Positions 42,765 to 51,479 of a stretch of 56,725 bases of DNA are shown here, piece by piece. The stretch covers positions 1-56,725 of the forward strand of contig CAJXUS010000025.1 in assembly GCA_913060675.1 (NCBI GenBank). Reading direction: 5' to 3'. The notes beneath the pieces were generated by a model. The model was not told where the DNA came from, searched no databases, and saw nothing but the letters and a program-made list of their open reading frames with translations. Made by a program: the position numbers and the translations under genes. Within the stretch, counting starts at the first letter, position 1, and every line of letters begins with the position of its first letter. Source of the stretch: an uncultured Rhodospirillales bacterium. Lineage in GTDB: Bacteria; Pseudomonadota; Alphaproteobacteria; Kiloniellales; Kiloniellaceae.

Positions 42765-42801
42765 AAAACCCCGTCGGTCCGTACAAGACCGATGGGGTTT
42801 T
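42765..42801 (+). terminator. Rho-independent terminator of the chemoreceptor gene
   Basis: Fifteen paired positions with one G-U (arms 42765-42779 and 42787-42801, 7-nt loop), starting with AAAACCCC and ending GGGGTTTT. It lies 23 bp past the stop and can work in both directions, also serving the convergent gene at 42838. Confidence 0.85.
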
Positions 42802-42837
42802 GTGCTTTTGGGGGGATAAGAGTACTGCAAGGGTGCC

Positions 42838-43752
42838 TTAGGAGAAAACGTTGAGGGCTTTTTGTACGGGGGCAGCCAGTTCGCTATTTGATCCTTGATA
42901 GTGTCTAGTGAGGAGATCCTCAGCCGAGGCACAGTATTTATAAGCGTGGGGATCTTGATAAATGGTGGCAAAAAAATCCTGCCTGGGCTCAAACGGGTCC
43001 ATTTTGACAAAACCCTGTTCTTCAATATCTCTCTCAGCAGAGGCGAGCATTCTTGCATAAAGAGTTTCATGGCGATGCCAGAGTTGAAGTCCTTTTCTTG
43101 AATATTCTGTATAGCCCAATTGCCCCAGTTCCAACACAGCATGCAGGTAGGTGAGAATGTGAATTTTAGAGCCCGAGAAAAACCAGGTGCGCTCACCACC
43201 CTTTGCATCTTTGAGGGTCGGAACAGCATTTAGTAGGGTTCGTTCAATCAATACATCAGTGGTGATATCATCCGGCAGGGGCGATACCTTTTCTTGGGTA
43301 TGATCTGTAATGCCATAATAACGATTATCGTCCCGGACCAAGGCAACTTTAAAGAGGTCGCCGAGGCCATTTAGGATTTGATCAGTGGCAAACTCTGGGG
43401 CGTTCGATAATACCCGCGCTGCCCACATGAAATAAATAGTGCCGTGGCCCGAATTGTGCAATTCCTTAAACAGCGGCTCAGCCAAAGCGCCGAGCTGATC
43501 TTGCCAATCTTCAATCTTTGAGCCACTATCTTCCAGCCAAGCTGCTCGACCGCAATCATCTATAAATTTGAACGATCGAGTTCGATATTCCGCTATCGCT
43601 GGAGCGAGTTCGTCTTGGGTGTGGGTTTCTTTAAGCGCATCAAGCGCCAGCAACCCCGCACCAACATGACCAAAAAACCACCCGCGTTCCCCTGCAGCGG
43701 CAAGCGCCAGAATACCGAGTTCCTGATCAGAAAGTTTTGCCGTTTTAGGCAT
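42838..43752 (-). CDS. Histidine-rich all-helical protein, unknown
   Basis: 304 aa, soluble, predicted mostly helical, not recognised. Histidines are clustered: HVGAG (29), HNSGHG (~99-103), HILTYLHAVLELGQLG (~200) and WHRHE (~225), a spacing seen in metal or haem-binding proteins; the second part vaguely recalls questin-oxidase-like proteins, but I would not assign that. ATG 43752 has an excellent GAGGGGGAG. It shares a terminator with the convergent chemoreceptor and lies alone on the strand except for the membrane protein behind it. Confidence 0.75.
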   Translation of the reverse strand: MPKTAKLSDQELGILALAAAGERGWFFGHVGAGLLALDALKETHTQDELAPAIAEYRTRSFKFIDDCGRAAWLEDSGSKIEDWQDQLGALAEPLFKELHNSGHGTIYFMWAARVLSNAPEFATDQILNGLGDLFKVALVRDDNRYYGITDHTQEKVSPLPDDITTDVLIERTLLNAVPTLKDAKGGERTWFFSGSKIHILTYLHAVLELGQLGYTEYSRKGLQLWHRHETLYARMLASAERDIEEQGFVKMDPFEPRQDFFATIYQDPHAYKYCASAEDLLTRHYQGSNSELAAPVQKALNVFS

Positions 43753-43840
43753 GATTTTCTCCCCCTCAAAGCGATTTATATGTCTTTAAATCTATGGAGG
43801 AGCGAACAACTTTTCAAGGCACGACAGAAGGTGCGAATTA

Positions 43841-44596
43841 TCAGGCGAAGATCTCTGAGTTATTTGGCCAATATTTATCTCTGTGATGATAGAGATATAA
43901 CTGAGCCACCCATGCCGAGATACCGCTGATGGGGAGTACGAGTAAATACCAATAGTAGCCATATGTATAATCGGCAAAATTATTGATGTAATAACCGATA
44001 TAAATGAAGAAATGATCTTCTTCTGGTCGGGTTTCTAGAAATGTGGCCTGATCAGATAAAAATGATGGTAATTGATTCAAGAAATCATAAAAAAATGCGA
44101 AGGGAAGAATTAGGGCGCAGAGTTTGATTCCGCCAAGAAAAGATTTCCAAGGTTTGTATTCATCTCCGCATATATACCGAGGCAAAATGTAAAACCCACT
44201 GAGTAGAAAGAATGGTGTGAAGTAGAGAGTCTCACTTAAATGATAAAAATAAGAAGAGCCGGGGCTAAACATCTGCAATATGGAACTTGTGGCAAACGTT
44301 ATCAGGAATAGAAATGTAAAACAGCTGAACATGAACTTATCCCAGTTGGACAACTTGGATTCATCAATAAAGCGTGGGAAGATCAACATTCCAATGACTA
44401 GCGAAACTAGAACTTTTAGCAGGAACTCGATTGAACTGGTATCCAGATCAACAGAAAAATTACCAAGGTAATCTAATTTGATCATATGCCTGAGTTTAAC
44501 ACGTATCTCCCAATGCATGATAAAAACATGCGACCCGATAAAGAGTGTGAAGAAGGCAAGGAAAAGCCGGAGCCTTAATGTCGGTTTGATATCCAT
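43841..44596 (-). CDS. Polytopic membrane protein, unknown
   Basis: 251 aa with about six hydrophobic segments (for example 8-26, 58-77, 88-106, 125-143, 155-175, 215-236) and many aromatic residues. No family is recognised. It is Tyr/Phe-rich around the C-terminal helix (YGYYWYLLVLPISG). 88 bp upstream of the His-rich gene on the same strand, so the two could share a transcript. Confidence 0.75.
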   Translation of the reverse strand: MDIKPTLRLRLFLAFFTLFIGSHVFIMHWEIRVKLRHMIKLDYLGNFSVDLDTSSIEFLLKVLVSLVIGMLIFPRFIDESKLSNWDKFMFSCFTFLFLITFATSSILQMFSPGSSYFYHLSETLYFTPFFLLSGFYILPRYICGDEYKPWKSFLGGIKLCALILPFAFFYDFLNQLPSFLSDQATFLETRPEEDHFFIYIGYYINNFADYTYGYYWYLLVLPISGISAWVAQLYLYHHRDKYWPNNSEIFA

Positions 44597-44744
44597 TTGG
44601 CGATTAAGAATTTATCCGACTGATAAATCAAGGGAATTATGAGCGACTCTTATTCGTTTTGATAGGTTTATCAGTGAGATCCTCTTCATCCCATCTCTTA
44701 TATACCCGATCCCTATTGCCCTCTTTACTTATCTTTTCTTTACG

Positions 44745-45071
44745 TCAGCCCTTTTCAAGATAGGGGATCGTCCCAGCGAGATCTACAGCGTCGAGAATAT
44801 GCAGGCGGCTAACTGATCCGTCTTGCCTTGCTTTTGCGTAAGGGGCGTATTCCTCACTGCCGGCAAAATTTTGCACGGATGCCATGTCAGGAAATTCGAG
44901 TAGGGCAACCAACGTGGTGTCTAATGGTTCGCCCTCGACAGTGGTGATGTTGCCTGTGCGGGTGAGGTACTTGCCGCCATATTTATGCACAATATGGTGC
45001 ACATTGGCAGCGTAGTCCGGGATCCAGCTGTCGTCGGTAACTTTAATATCTGCGATGACGTAAATACTCAC
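44745..45071 (-). CDS. DUF1330 family protein
   Basis: 108 aa ferredoxin-like (dimeric alpha+beta barrel) protein. YVIADIKVTDDSWIPDYAAN, GGKYLTRTG and LVALLEFPDMASVQNFAGSE-type spacing are characteristic. Function of the family is undefined. GTG 45071 is the start, supported by GGAGG seven bases upstream. Single gene upstream of the kinase-gene terminus. Confidence 0.88.
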   Translation of the reverse strand: MSIYVIADIKVTDDSWIPDYAANVHHIVHKYGGKYLTRTGNITTVEGEPLDTTLVALLEFPDMASVQNFAGSEEYAPYAKARQDGSVSRLHILDAVDLAGTIPYLEKG

Positions 45072-45287
45072 GTGTTATTCCTCCATAAAATCTGATGTGG
45101 CAAAACGCGATGGCGCGGTGCCTTTGCGAAAGTATGTTTAAACAAGAATAGGATCGTGGTGATACGGAACTGACTAAGAATGCACAGGATAGCCTTTTTT
45201 TAATGGAAAAATCTGTTAAAAAGTGTTGGCGGCTTTGGGGGAGCTGACCCAACTTTCCAGACTTGCTATATACGGGCTATTTAAGGG

Positions 45288-47378
45288 CTAATTGGAGGCC
45301 GAGTTTGGCTTTGTGAGTTGGTCACGGTACGGAGGCAAATGTATGCGAAAGGTGGTGCCTTTGCCTTCTTGACTTTCAACGGTGATTTCGCCGCTCAATT
45401 TTTCAATCAGGTCTTTGCAAAGGTGGAGGCCTAGCCCTGTGCCGGTTTCACCACTGGTGCCCGGGGTGGATATGTTTTCATCCAGTTGGAATAGCCGGGA
45501 AATACGATCCGGTGATATGCCAATACCAGTGTCTTTTATCTCGATCGCAATCCAGGGATCACAGTGCTGTACATGAACCAACACACATCCATGGTCGGGG
45601 GTGAATTTTATCGCATTGTTCAAGAGATTGCGGATTACGGTATCGACCATGTCAAAATCAGCCAGGACCATGATCGGATTATCCGAGTTATCCCAGTTAT
45701 CCCAGTCGCCATTGAGCTGGCCGCCAGCTTGGTCAGCGTCGTGTAGCGTTAGGGTAATGTCTTTATTGTCTGCAATATTTTCAAACAGCTTGAGATTCGA
45801 CTTTATGACATCGTTTATATCAATGGGGCGGAGATCACATTCCATCCTTCCCATTTGTATCAAAGACCATTCAAGCAGGTTTTCCAAAAGCTTAAAGACC
45901 TGCTCAGCAGATTGATGCACCGCACCGCTATATTTCATGATCTTCTCTTGATCCAAGGTCTTGCCGTCTCTTGATAACAGGCTGGTGTAGCCCAATAGCG
46001 CGGTAAAAGGACCTTTGAGATCATGCGCTATAATCGAGAAAAATTTGTCCTTCTGGTCGTTGATCTTTTCCAGTTCATCCCGGGCACTGGTTAAATTCGT
46101 GGCAAGTCTGACCAGATCCACGGCCTGTGTCTCAAGACGGGCTTCGCTTTGTTTGAGCTCCTCGACCTGTTGTTTGAGGAGTTCTTCGCTTTTTCGAAGT
46201 GCTTTCTCGGTTAATTTTTGCTCCGTGATGTTGGTTTGCACATGAATATGTCCGCCCAATGTCGATTGGCAAAGCTTATATCTATAGCTCATACCATTGG
46301 TATGGGTGCTTTCACCGTGGGCCTCTTTCGCTCCTCTTTTTTGTGCCAGCCGCATAGTAATCCAGGCGTCGGGATCGGATCTCGCGAGGGGGGCATCTAT
46401 TTGCCTGGCATCCAAAGTTGTACGCAAGATCTCTGTGAAGCTACAGCCAGCGATTTTATCCCGTGGCGGGGAGGCTGGATAAACTTCGTGATAGCGTTCA
46501 TTGGTAAAGACCACCTCTTCGTTTTTATCATAGAGAATGACACTGTCCGTGAAGGTTTCGATGGCCTCGCGAAGCATTTGAGATGTGCGCTCTTTTTCCA
46601 GGATATCTGTTATCTCGGTGAAGGTCGTAATACGCCCCAGCTTATCCATTGGGTAGCGCCTGACCTTAAAAATACGGCCAGTTTTGCTGGTGTGTTGAGA
46701 CTCAACCAGAGGGTCTTCCTTGAGGATTTCCTGATACCTGTTCTGGGCGAGAATTTCTGGATCACCTTCTCCATAATAACCTTCCTTGGCCATATAGATC
46801 AGTATTTCTTTCAGATGAGTACCTGGACCCATCAATCCTTTTGGAACATCGAAAACATCCCAAAATATATCATTGCAAAGCACCAGCCGCCTTTGGTCGT
46901 CCCACACCACAAAGCCCTGATCGATGGTGTTGAGAGTTTGTTCCAACAGTTTTAATCGCGTTTGAATGTGGTGCCCGATTTGTTCAGACGTTTGAAGCTT
47001 GGCGCGAGAGGATCTTGAAATCAGATCGCGTAATAAAGCGGGAACAAGCTGAAGATAGGTTTCATCAGGGTCTCTGGTTACATAGTTTGAAATGCCGTAT
47101 TGCATTGGAAGAAGGGCTTCTTGTTCCTTGTCTCTTTCTGCAATCATCAGGACGGGTAGGTTTTCGAGGGTAATTATTTTTTGAGTAAGCTCCGCCACTG
47201 GTTCGCCAGACAGCTTACAATCAATAGCCACTACATCATATGTATTTGTGGCACATCGTGCTAAACCGTTTTGCCCAGTATCAACCGCATCGACCGAGTA
47301 CCCTTGCGCTTCTATGGCAACTTTGAAGTTCTGGTGGGTATCATGATCATCCCCGATGAAGAGGATGCGTATGTCCAA
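45288..47378 (-). CDS. Receiver-PAS-PAS histidine kinase
   Basis: 696 aa, cytoplasmic. An N-terminal receiver domain (D10/D11, phosphoacceptor D53 in AIDCKLSGE) is unusual in that the conserved lysine is replaced by R102 (YVTRDPDE). Two PAS regions follow (DQGFVVWDDQRRLVLCNDIF and DSVILYDKNEEVVFTNERYH), then a coiled coil, HisKA with H in FFSIIAHDLKGPFTALLGY, and HATPase (N-box NLLNNAIKF, G1 DTGIG, G2 GTGLGL). A short tandem insert, DWDNWDNSDN, lies in the HATPase loop. TTG 47378 is preferred to ATG 47390 because GGAGG lies seven nucleotides upstream. It could interact with the Hpt-BLUF protein; this is conjecture. Confidence 0.9.
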   Translation of the reverse strand: MDIRILFIGDDHDTHQNFKVAIEAQGYSVDAVDTGQNGLARCATNTYDVVAIDCKLSGEPVAELTQKIITLENLPVLMIAERDKEQEALLPMQYGISNYVTRDPDETYLQLVPALLRDLISRSSRAKLQTSEQIGHHIQTRLKLLEQTLNTIDQGFVVWDDQRRLVLCNDIFWDVFDVPKGLMGPGTHLKEILIYMAKEGYYGEGDPEILAQNRYQEILKEDPLVESQHTSKTGRIFKVRRYPMDKLGRITTFTEITDILEKERTSQMLREAIETFTDSVILYDKNEEVVFTNERYHEVYPASPPRDKIAGCSFTEILRTTLDARQIDAPLARSDPDAWITMRLAQKRGAKEAHGESTHTNGMSYRYKLCQSTLGGHIHVQTNITEQKLTEKALRKSEELLKQQVEELKQSEARLETQAVDLVRLATNLTSARDELEKINDQKDKFFSIIAHDLKGPFTALLGYTSLLSRDGKTLDQEKIMKYSGAVHQSAEQVFKLLENLLEWSLIQMGRMECDLRPIDINDVIKSNLKLFENIADNKDITLTLHDADQAGGQLNGDWDNWDNSDNPIMVLADFDMVDTVIRNLLNNAIKFTPDHGCVLVHVQHCDPWIAIEIKDTGIGISPDRISRLFQLDENISTPGTSGETGTGLGLHLCKDLIEKLSGEITVESQEGKGTTFRIHLPPYRDQLTKPNSASN
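45678..45704. repeat. 9-nt in-frame tandem repeat in the kinase gene
   Basis: Three units of 9 nt (attatccga, gttatccca, gttatccca) encode D-N-W-D-N-W-type residues in the histidine kinase ATPase domain. The two last copies are identical. Length changes would stay in frame. Confidence 0.7.
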
Positions 47379-47687
47379 ACATTCCTCCATATCACTTTAA
47401 AGGATAATAGAAATTCGTTAATAATTTTTTTTAAGAGGAAGGATTTTGATCGATAGATTGTGTCGAATTTCTAAGCGGGTGAAATTAAAGGTATATTATA
47501 TTAAATTTGGATATATTTGTTTGAAATTAAGGCTTTTGTTCGAATCACAACCCTTTGTTAACCAATCAAAACTTAGTATTTCACATTATATCGGGGGGGA
47601 ATCCCGATACGGCAATGTAATATCATTTAACGATTGTTATGCGCGATAGTTTTTGACAATTCGCGTGGCGCAATGCAGGGGGCGTTT
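47379..47687. other. Divergent promoter region, kinase / Cache-chemoreceptor
   Basis: 309 bp, AT-rich, between the kinase (leftward) and chemoreceptor (rightward) genes. No small gene or strong structure is seen. Confidence 0.6.
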
Positions 47688-49706
47688 GTGACAAAATCCA
47701 CGATGGTTGAAAATCTTAAGATCTCGCAAAAACTGAATATTCTAACGTTTGTTGCGGCTCTTGGTTTTTTGATAATTTTTTCCGTGTCCATCTTTCAAAA
47801 TCGTCAGGAATTGGTCGAGCTCAAAAAAGATGAGCTGACACAACTCGGCGCCACAGCCCATTCCATTTTGAAATTCTATCAAGGCAAGGTTGACGCTGGA
47901 GAGCTTGATGAGCAGGCAGCCCAGAAATTGGCAATAGAAAATCTGGCAGTGCTGAGTTATGACGGCGAAAACTATTTCTGGGTCAATGACTACAACGCCA
48001 CCATTGTGATGCACGCCACCAAGCCGGAACTCAATGGCAAGGATTTATCAAACTTTGAAGATCCGAACGGCAAAAAAATCTTTTCCGAATTTTCCCGTGT
48101 GGCCAAGGCAGAAGGCGCTGGATTTGTCGACTATATGTGGCCTAAACCGGGTTCTGAAGAGCCGATAGATAAACTCTCCTATGTCACCGCCTTCAAACCC
48201 TGGGGATGGGTCATTGGCACCGGGGTTTACATGGATGATCTCGATGCCATCACAGTTTATCAGGTAACGATAATGTCTGTGGTTGCTTTGATCATTTTGC
48301 TGACCTTTGTCTTTATTGCCTTTACCTTGAGCCGAAATATTTCTCGCCGGGTGAACTCTCTAACACACGTCATGAACAGCCTGTCAAAGGGCGAATACAA
48401 CGTTGATATCCCTGCCGTATCCAGCAAGGATGAAGTGGGGGAGATGGCGCGGGCAGTTCTAATCTTTAAGGCTGACCTTATGGAAAAGGACGCCATGGAG
48501 CGCAAGGAAGCCGCAGCCCAAGCCTGGCGTCGTACGCGTCATGAAGAAATTGATGCTGTCACCGCGAGCTTTAACCAAGATGTTGCCAAAGTTGTTGGAA
48601 ATCTGGCGAGCTCCTCAGACGAAATGTCGACAACATCCGGCACCATGATGGCAACTGCTGAACAGACACAATCTCAGGCTTCTGTCATTGGTGAAGCCAT
48701 CATGACAGCAACGTCAAATGTCCAGACGGTGGCCGCGGCCGCAGAAGAACTCTCTGCCACAGTGGATAGCATCAGCCAGCAAGTACGAAACTCTGCAGAA
48801 CACGCCGAAGTGGCGGTGCGCCAATCAAGCGAGGTTGATACCACCGTGGGCGAGTTGCGCGCGGCATCAGAATCTGTGGGGCAGATTATCAGCCTTATTT
48901 CCGATATCGCTGAACAAACCAATTTACTTGCGCTGAACGCCACGATTGAGGCCGCCCGTGCGGGTGAAGCGGGCAAAGGCTTTGCCGTGGTGGCATCGGA
49001 AGTGAAGTCCCTTGCCAATCAGACTGCAAAAGCGACCGAAGAAATATCTGAACAGATTGCCCTGATGCAATCAGCGACCGGAAATGCTACCACTGCCATT
49101 GGTCGTGTTGAGCAAACCATCAACGATATTAACGCGACCACTGCCGAGATATCTGTATCTGTCGAAGAACAGGGCGCAGCAACCCGTGAGATCGCCAGGT
49201 CTGCTGTGGAAGCCGCAAGCAGCACGGAACAGGTAAGCGCCTCGATCGACGACATGCATAGGGCTGCAGCGATGACCAAGGATTCTGCCATTTCTGTGCA
49301 GAAAACATCTGAAGGTTTGTCCCATGAAGCGAGTTCACTGCGCGAAGAGGTCGTGACTTTCTTTGCCTCCATTGATCAAGCGGGTGAGCGTCGTAAACAC
49401 AAACGTATTGTCGCTGATGTCGAGGTTATGATTAAAGGCGCTGGCATTAATCATAAATCCCGCACCATTGATATTTCTAAAGGGGGGATTTTTATTACTG
49501 ATCAATTGACCTCTCAGGTTGATGGCGCGGTGACGATTGAGATTTCAGGTGTCACGATGAAAGCAAAGATCGTCGACATGGAAGAGCGTGGAACCCATCT
49601 CCAATTTACGGAACAATCTGAAGAGCTGGATGATCTCTTGACCCTGTTGTCAATGGACGCAAAATCAAATCACAAGGCAGAGACAAAAAGAAAACAAGCT
49701 GCTTAA
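47688..49706 (+). CDS. Cache-domain chemoreceptor with C-terminal PilZ (c-di-GMP) domain
   Basis: 672 aa. TM1 at ~16-36, a periplasmic sCache_2-type sensor ([20 protein letters not shown] ... [15 protein letters not shown]), TM2 at ~190-215, HAMP, and a signalling domain with [20 protein letters not shown]. The last ~105 residues are PilZ: ERRKHKR (from 567) and DISKGG (595-600) supply the RxxxR and D-x-S-x-x-G motifs for cyclic di-GMP. A similar arrangement is known in Tlp1 of Azospirillum. GTG 47688 is preferred (AGGGGG upstream). It couples chemotaxis to c-di-GMP level. Confidence 0.92.
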   Translation: MTKSTMVENLKISQKLNILTFVAALGFLIIFSVSIFQNRQELVELKKDELTQLGATAHSILKFYQGKVDAGELDEQAAQKLAIENLAVLSYDGENYFWVNDYNATIVMHATKPELNGKDLSNFEDPNGKKIFSEFSRVAKAEGAGFVDYMWPKPGSEEPIDKLSYVTAFKPWGWVIGTGVYMDDLDAITVYQVTIMSVVALIILLTFVFIAFTLSRNISRRVNSLTHVMNSLSKGEYNVDIPAVSSKDEVGEMARAVLIFKADLMEKDAMERKEAAAQAWRRTRHEEIDAVTASFNQDVAKVVGNLASSSDEMSTTSGTMMATAEQTQSQASVIGEAIMTATSNVQTVAAAAEELSATVDSISQQVRNSAEHAEVAVRQSSEVDTTVGELRAASESVGQIISLISDIAEQTNLLALNATIEAARAGEAGKGFAVVASEVKSLANQTAKATEEISEQIALMQSATGNATTAIGRVEQTINDINATTAEISVSVEEQGAATREIARSAVEAASSTEQVSASIDDMHRAAAMTKDSAISVQKTSEGLSHEASSLREEVVTFFASIDQAGERRKHKRIVADVEVMIKGAGINHKSRTIDISKGGIFITDQLTSQVDGAVTIEISGVTMKAKIVDMEERGTHLQFTEQSEELDDLLTLLSMDAKSNHKAETKRKQAA

Positions 49707-49726
49707 CGTCTTTGTCTGTAATTGAG

Positions 49727-49761
49727 AAGGTCGGTTCTAAATTTAGAACCGGCCTTTTTTT
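49727..49761 (+). terminator. Rho-independent terminator of the Cache-PilZ chemoreceptor gene
   Basis: An imperfect stem of 14-15 bp (49727-49740 with 49742-49756) carries AAGG and CCTT ends and is followed by T residues to 49761. It lies 20 nt after the stop codon. Confidence 0.85.
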
Positions 49762-49776
49762 ATGGGTATGAAGAAA

Positions 49777-50331
49777 TCACTGCGTAAGGAGTTCCAGCCT
49801 TTTGGTCGCGAGAACGACTTGGCTGAATACGTCTGAAGTTTCGATGCTCTCTCTTATATCAAAGCGATAAAACGGGGCAAAAGGTATCCCGTTTCCATAG
49901 GTTATCAGTTCCCATTCCTGCAGAGAATCAAGGACGAGCAGCGAATTTATAAAGACGGTGCGGGGTTGCATGGCTTTGGAGGAGAGGTCTCGGGAGTTTG
50001 AGCTGGGTGACAAGCGATGTAAAAGGCGATTGTGGTCGAGAACAATGCGAAACTTGTTAACCTGGCCAAGAACCTCACGTGGGATTTTCCCCTCAACTTT
50101 GGTGAGAGTAAGAGACTTTATACGTGTGAGTTTTACTTGGTCTTCAAGGTTTTCTTCGGCAATCGCGATCAATAATTTGTTTATATTTATCCATACCGCA
50201 TACACATGGCTCGGCGTTGTTTCAGACAGCGGCCAAAGGGTGAGGGTTTCCGCGTTGGCTTTAGTAGGTATAGAGATAGCATTGAAGCTTATTATCAGGG
50301 CTAGTATTATGGGGATGATCCTAAGAGCCAT
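49777..50331 (-). CDS. Exported protein of unknown function
   Basis: 184 aa with a signal peptide (residues 1-27, ending ANA). The rest is mixed alpha/beta, for example LWPLSETTPSHVYAVWININ and RTVFINSLLVLDSLQEWE. Family not recognised. GGAGAAACC precedes ATG. It shares the terminator region with the convergent chemoreceptor gene. Probably periplasmic. Confidence 0.7.
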   Translation of the reverse strand: MALRIIPIILALIISFNAISIPTKANAETLTLWPLSETTPSHVYAVWININKLLIAIAEENLEDQVKLTRIKSLTLTKVEGKIPREVLGQVNKFRIVLDHNRLLHRLSPSSNSRDLSSKAMQPRTVFINSLLVLDSLQEWELITYGNGIPFAPFYRFDIRESIETSDVFSQVVLATKRLELLTQ

Positions 50332-50502
50332 GGTTTCTCCATAAAGGAAGTTTATAACCTCAGAACTTGATCTTCATATGCTTAGGGGCAAGTAAATAAC
50401 TGGTTCATAGCCGCACTAATACATTATTATTCCATACTAAAAATAAAATAACCTTAACAAAATTAAGCTCTTTATTGTTGAGGAGAGGTTGGTTTCTGAC
50501 AG

Positions 50503-50985
50503 TTATTTGAATGTCACGTAGGCCAATGTTTCAGATATTTTGCCCGCACGTTCGAGAGGGATGATGACCGCATTTAGGAATTGGAAATCTTTTCCAAGCC
50601 AGTGAATGTTGGTGTGGAGATAAACTGGATTTTGATCGGTAATGACGTCCATGTGGGCTTGCCAGAAGGTATCTTCTGTTTGCTTGAATTCTCCCCGGCG
50701 GATGTACTTTCCCGTTAAGTCCATGCCGTACACTGTCGTGAGTTTTGTGCCCCAAAAACTATAGATGAAATCTTCTTTGTCCTGGTGCCACCGATTAAGG
50801 ATCAGGTGAGGCCAATACCTGCCAAATGGTCGTGCTTGCACCAAGGGAACCGTCATATGGCCATCCCCACGCGCGGTGTCACAGAGTTCAAGAAACTTAA
50901 GTATATCCGGATGTTTAATACTTTCATCCAAGTTCCTGAAAATTCCTGACACACTTTTCCAATCTTGACTAAGGGTACTGAGCAA
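50503..50985 (-). CDS. PAS_5-type small protein, copy 5
   Basis: 160 aa. YWPHLILNRWHQDKEDFIYS, then FWGTKLTTVYGMDLTGKYIRR and the terminal LERAGKISETLAYVTF follow the PAS_5 (PF07310) core, especially F-W-G-T and G-x-D-L-T-G-K. Unlike copies 1, 2 and 4 it lacks the RDFIDIGAGL tail. Start: TTG 50985 has no good ribosome-binding site; GTG or TTG codons 11 to 19 residues further in are alternatives. A sensory role is inferred from the fold only. Confidence 0.75.
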   Translation of the reverse strand: MLSTLSQDWKSVSGIFRNLDESIKHPDILKFLELCDTARGDGHMTVPLVQARPFGRYWPHLILNRWHQDKEDFIYSFWGTKLTTVYGMDLTGKYIRRGEFKQTEDTFWQAHMDVITDQNPVYLHTNIHWLGKDFQFLNAVIIPLERAGKISETLAYVTFK

Positions 50986-51479
50986 GGTGCTGCAAAGGAT
51001 AATATAAAACCTCTTAACGCGAAGCTAACTAATAGGCCAAGTTATTATATACAGTTATAAATGGTGAAGTGTCTTGCTGTTATGTTCAGCCAATCCACCG
51101 AGAAGGCGTAAAATCACAGATCATTAAATTTCAAACAAAATCATGGATTGTGTTTATTGAGGTAAAAAGAGTTATGTGTAATCTTTTTATGGGGCTAACT
51201 GATTTTAATTGTTACCTTTAATTATAATCAAGTAATTTTAAAGGCAAGATAGATAAAATTTGAGCTATATTTATCACAAATTTTGCGACTTGTTTTTGTA
51301 TTTTCTTCAAGGCAAACTCAAAAAAACACAGTAGTACTGTGTAACTATAGATATTTACGGTTTAAAATCAGGCGCAAAAGCTACGAACGATTACATTTTT
51401 TAATATGAGTTCAAATATTATGAAGTTTGCCTTCATGGTGATGCGACCTTGGTGTTCGGCTGGATTACGGGGGTAAAAC
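50986..51479. other. AT-rich intergenic region with a palindrome
   Basis: 494 bp between divergent genes, no gene supported. A palindrome at 51326-51342 is the only structure seen. It should hold promoters for both flanking genes. Confidence 0.6.
51326..51342. promoter_or_regulatory. 17-bp palindrome upstream of the orphan binding protein
   Basis: acacagta (51326-51333) and tactgtgt (51335-51342) are perfectly complementary around a single G. It lies 137 bp before ATG 51480, a typical position for an operator. The regulator is unknown. Confidence 0.45.

Noticed and set aside
42708..43229. 173-codon minus-strand frame overlapping the chemoreceptor end and the histidine-rich gene
   Set aside because: It is in another frame of the same strand as the well-supported 304-aa gene and crosses a terminator.
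46218..46955. 245-codon plus-strand frame opposite the histidine kinase
   Set aside because: The minus strand has a complete and clearly conserved kinase here; the plus-strand translation has no family features.
47537..47555. gttcgaatcacaac stretch resembling a tRNA T-arm
   Set aside because: No acceptor stem, D-arm or anticodon arm can be built around it.
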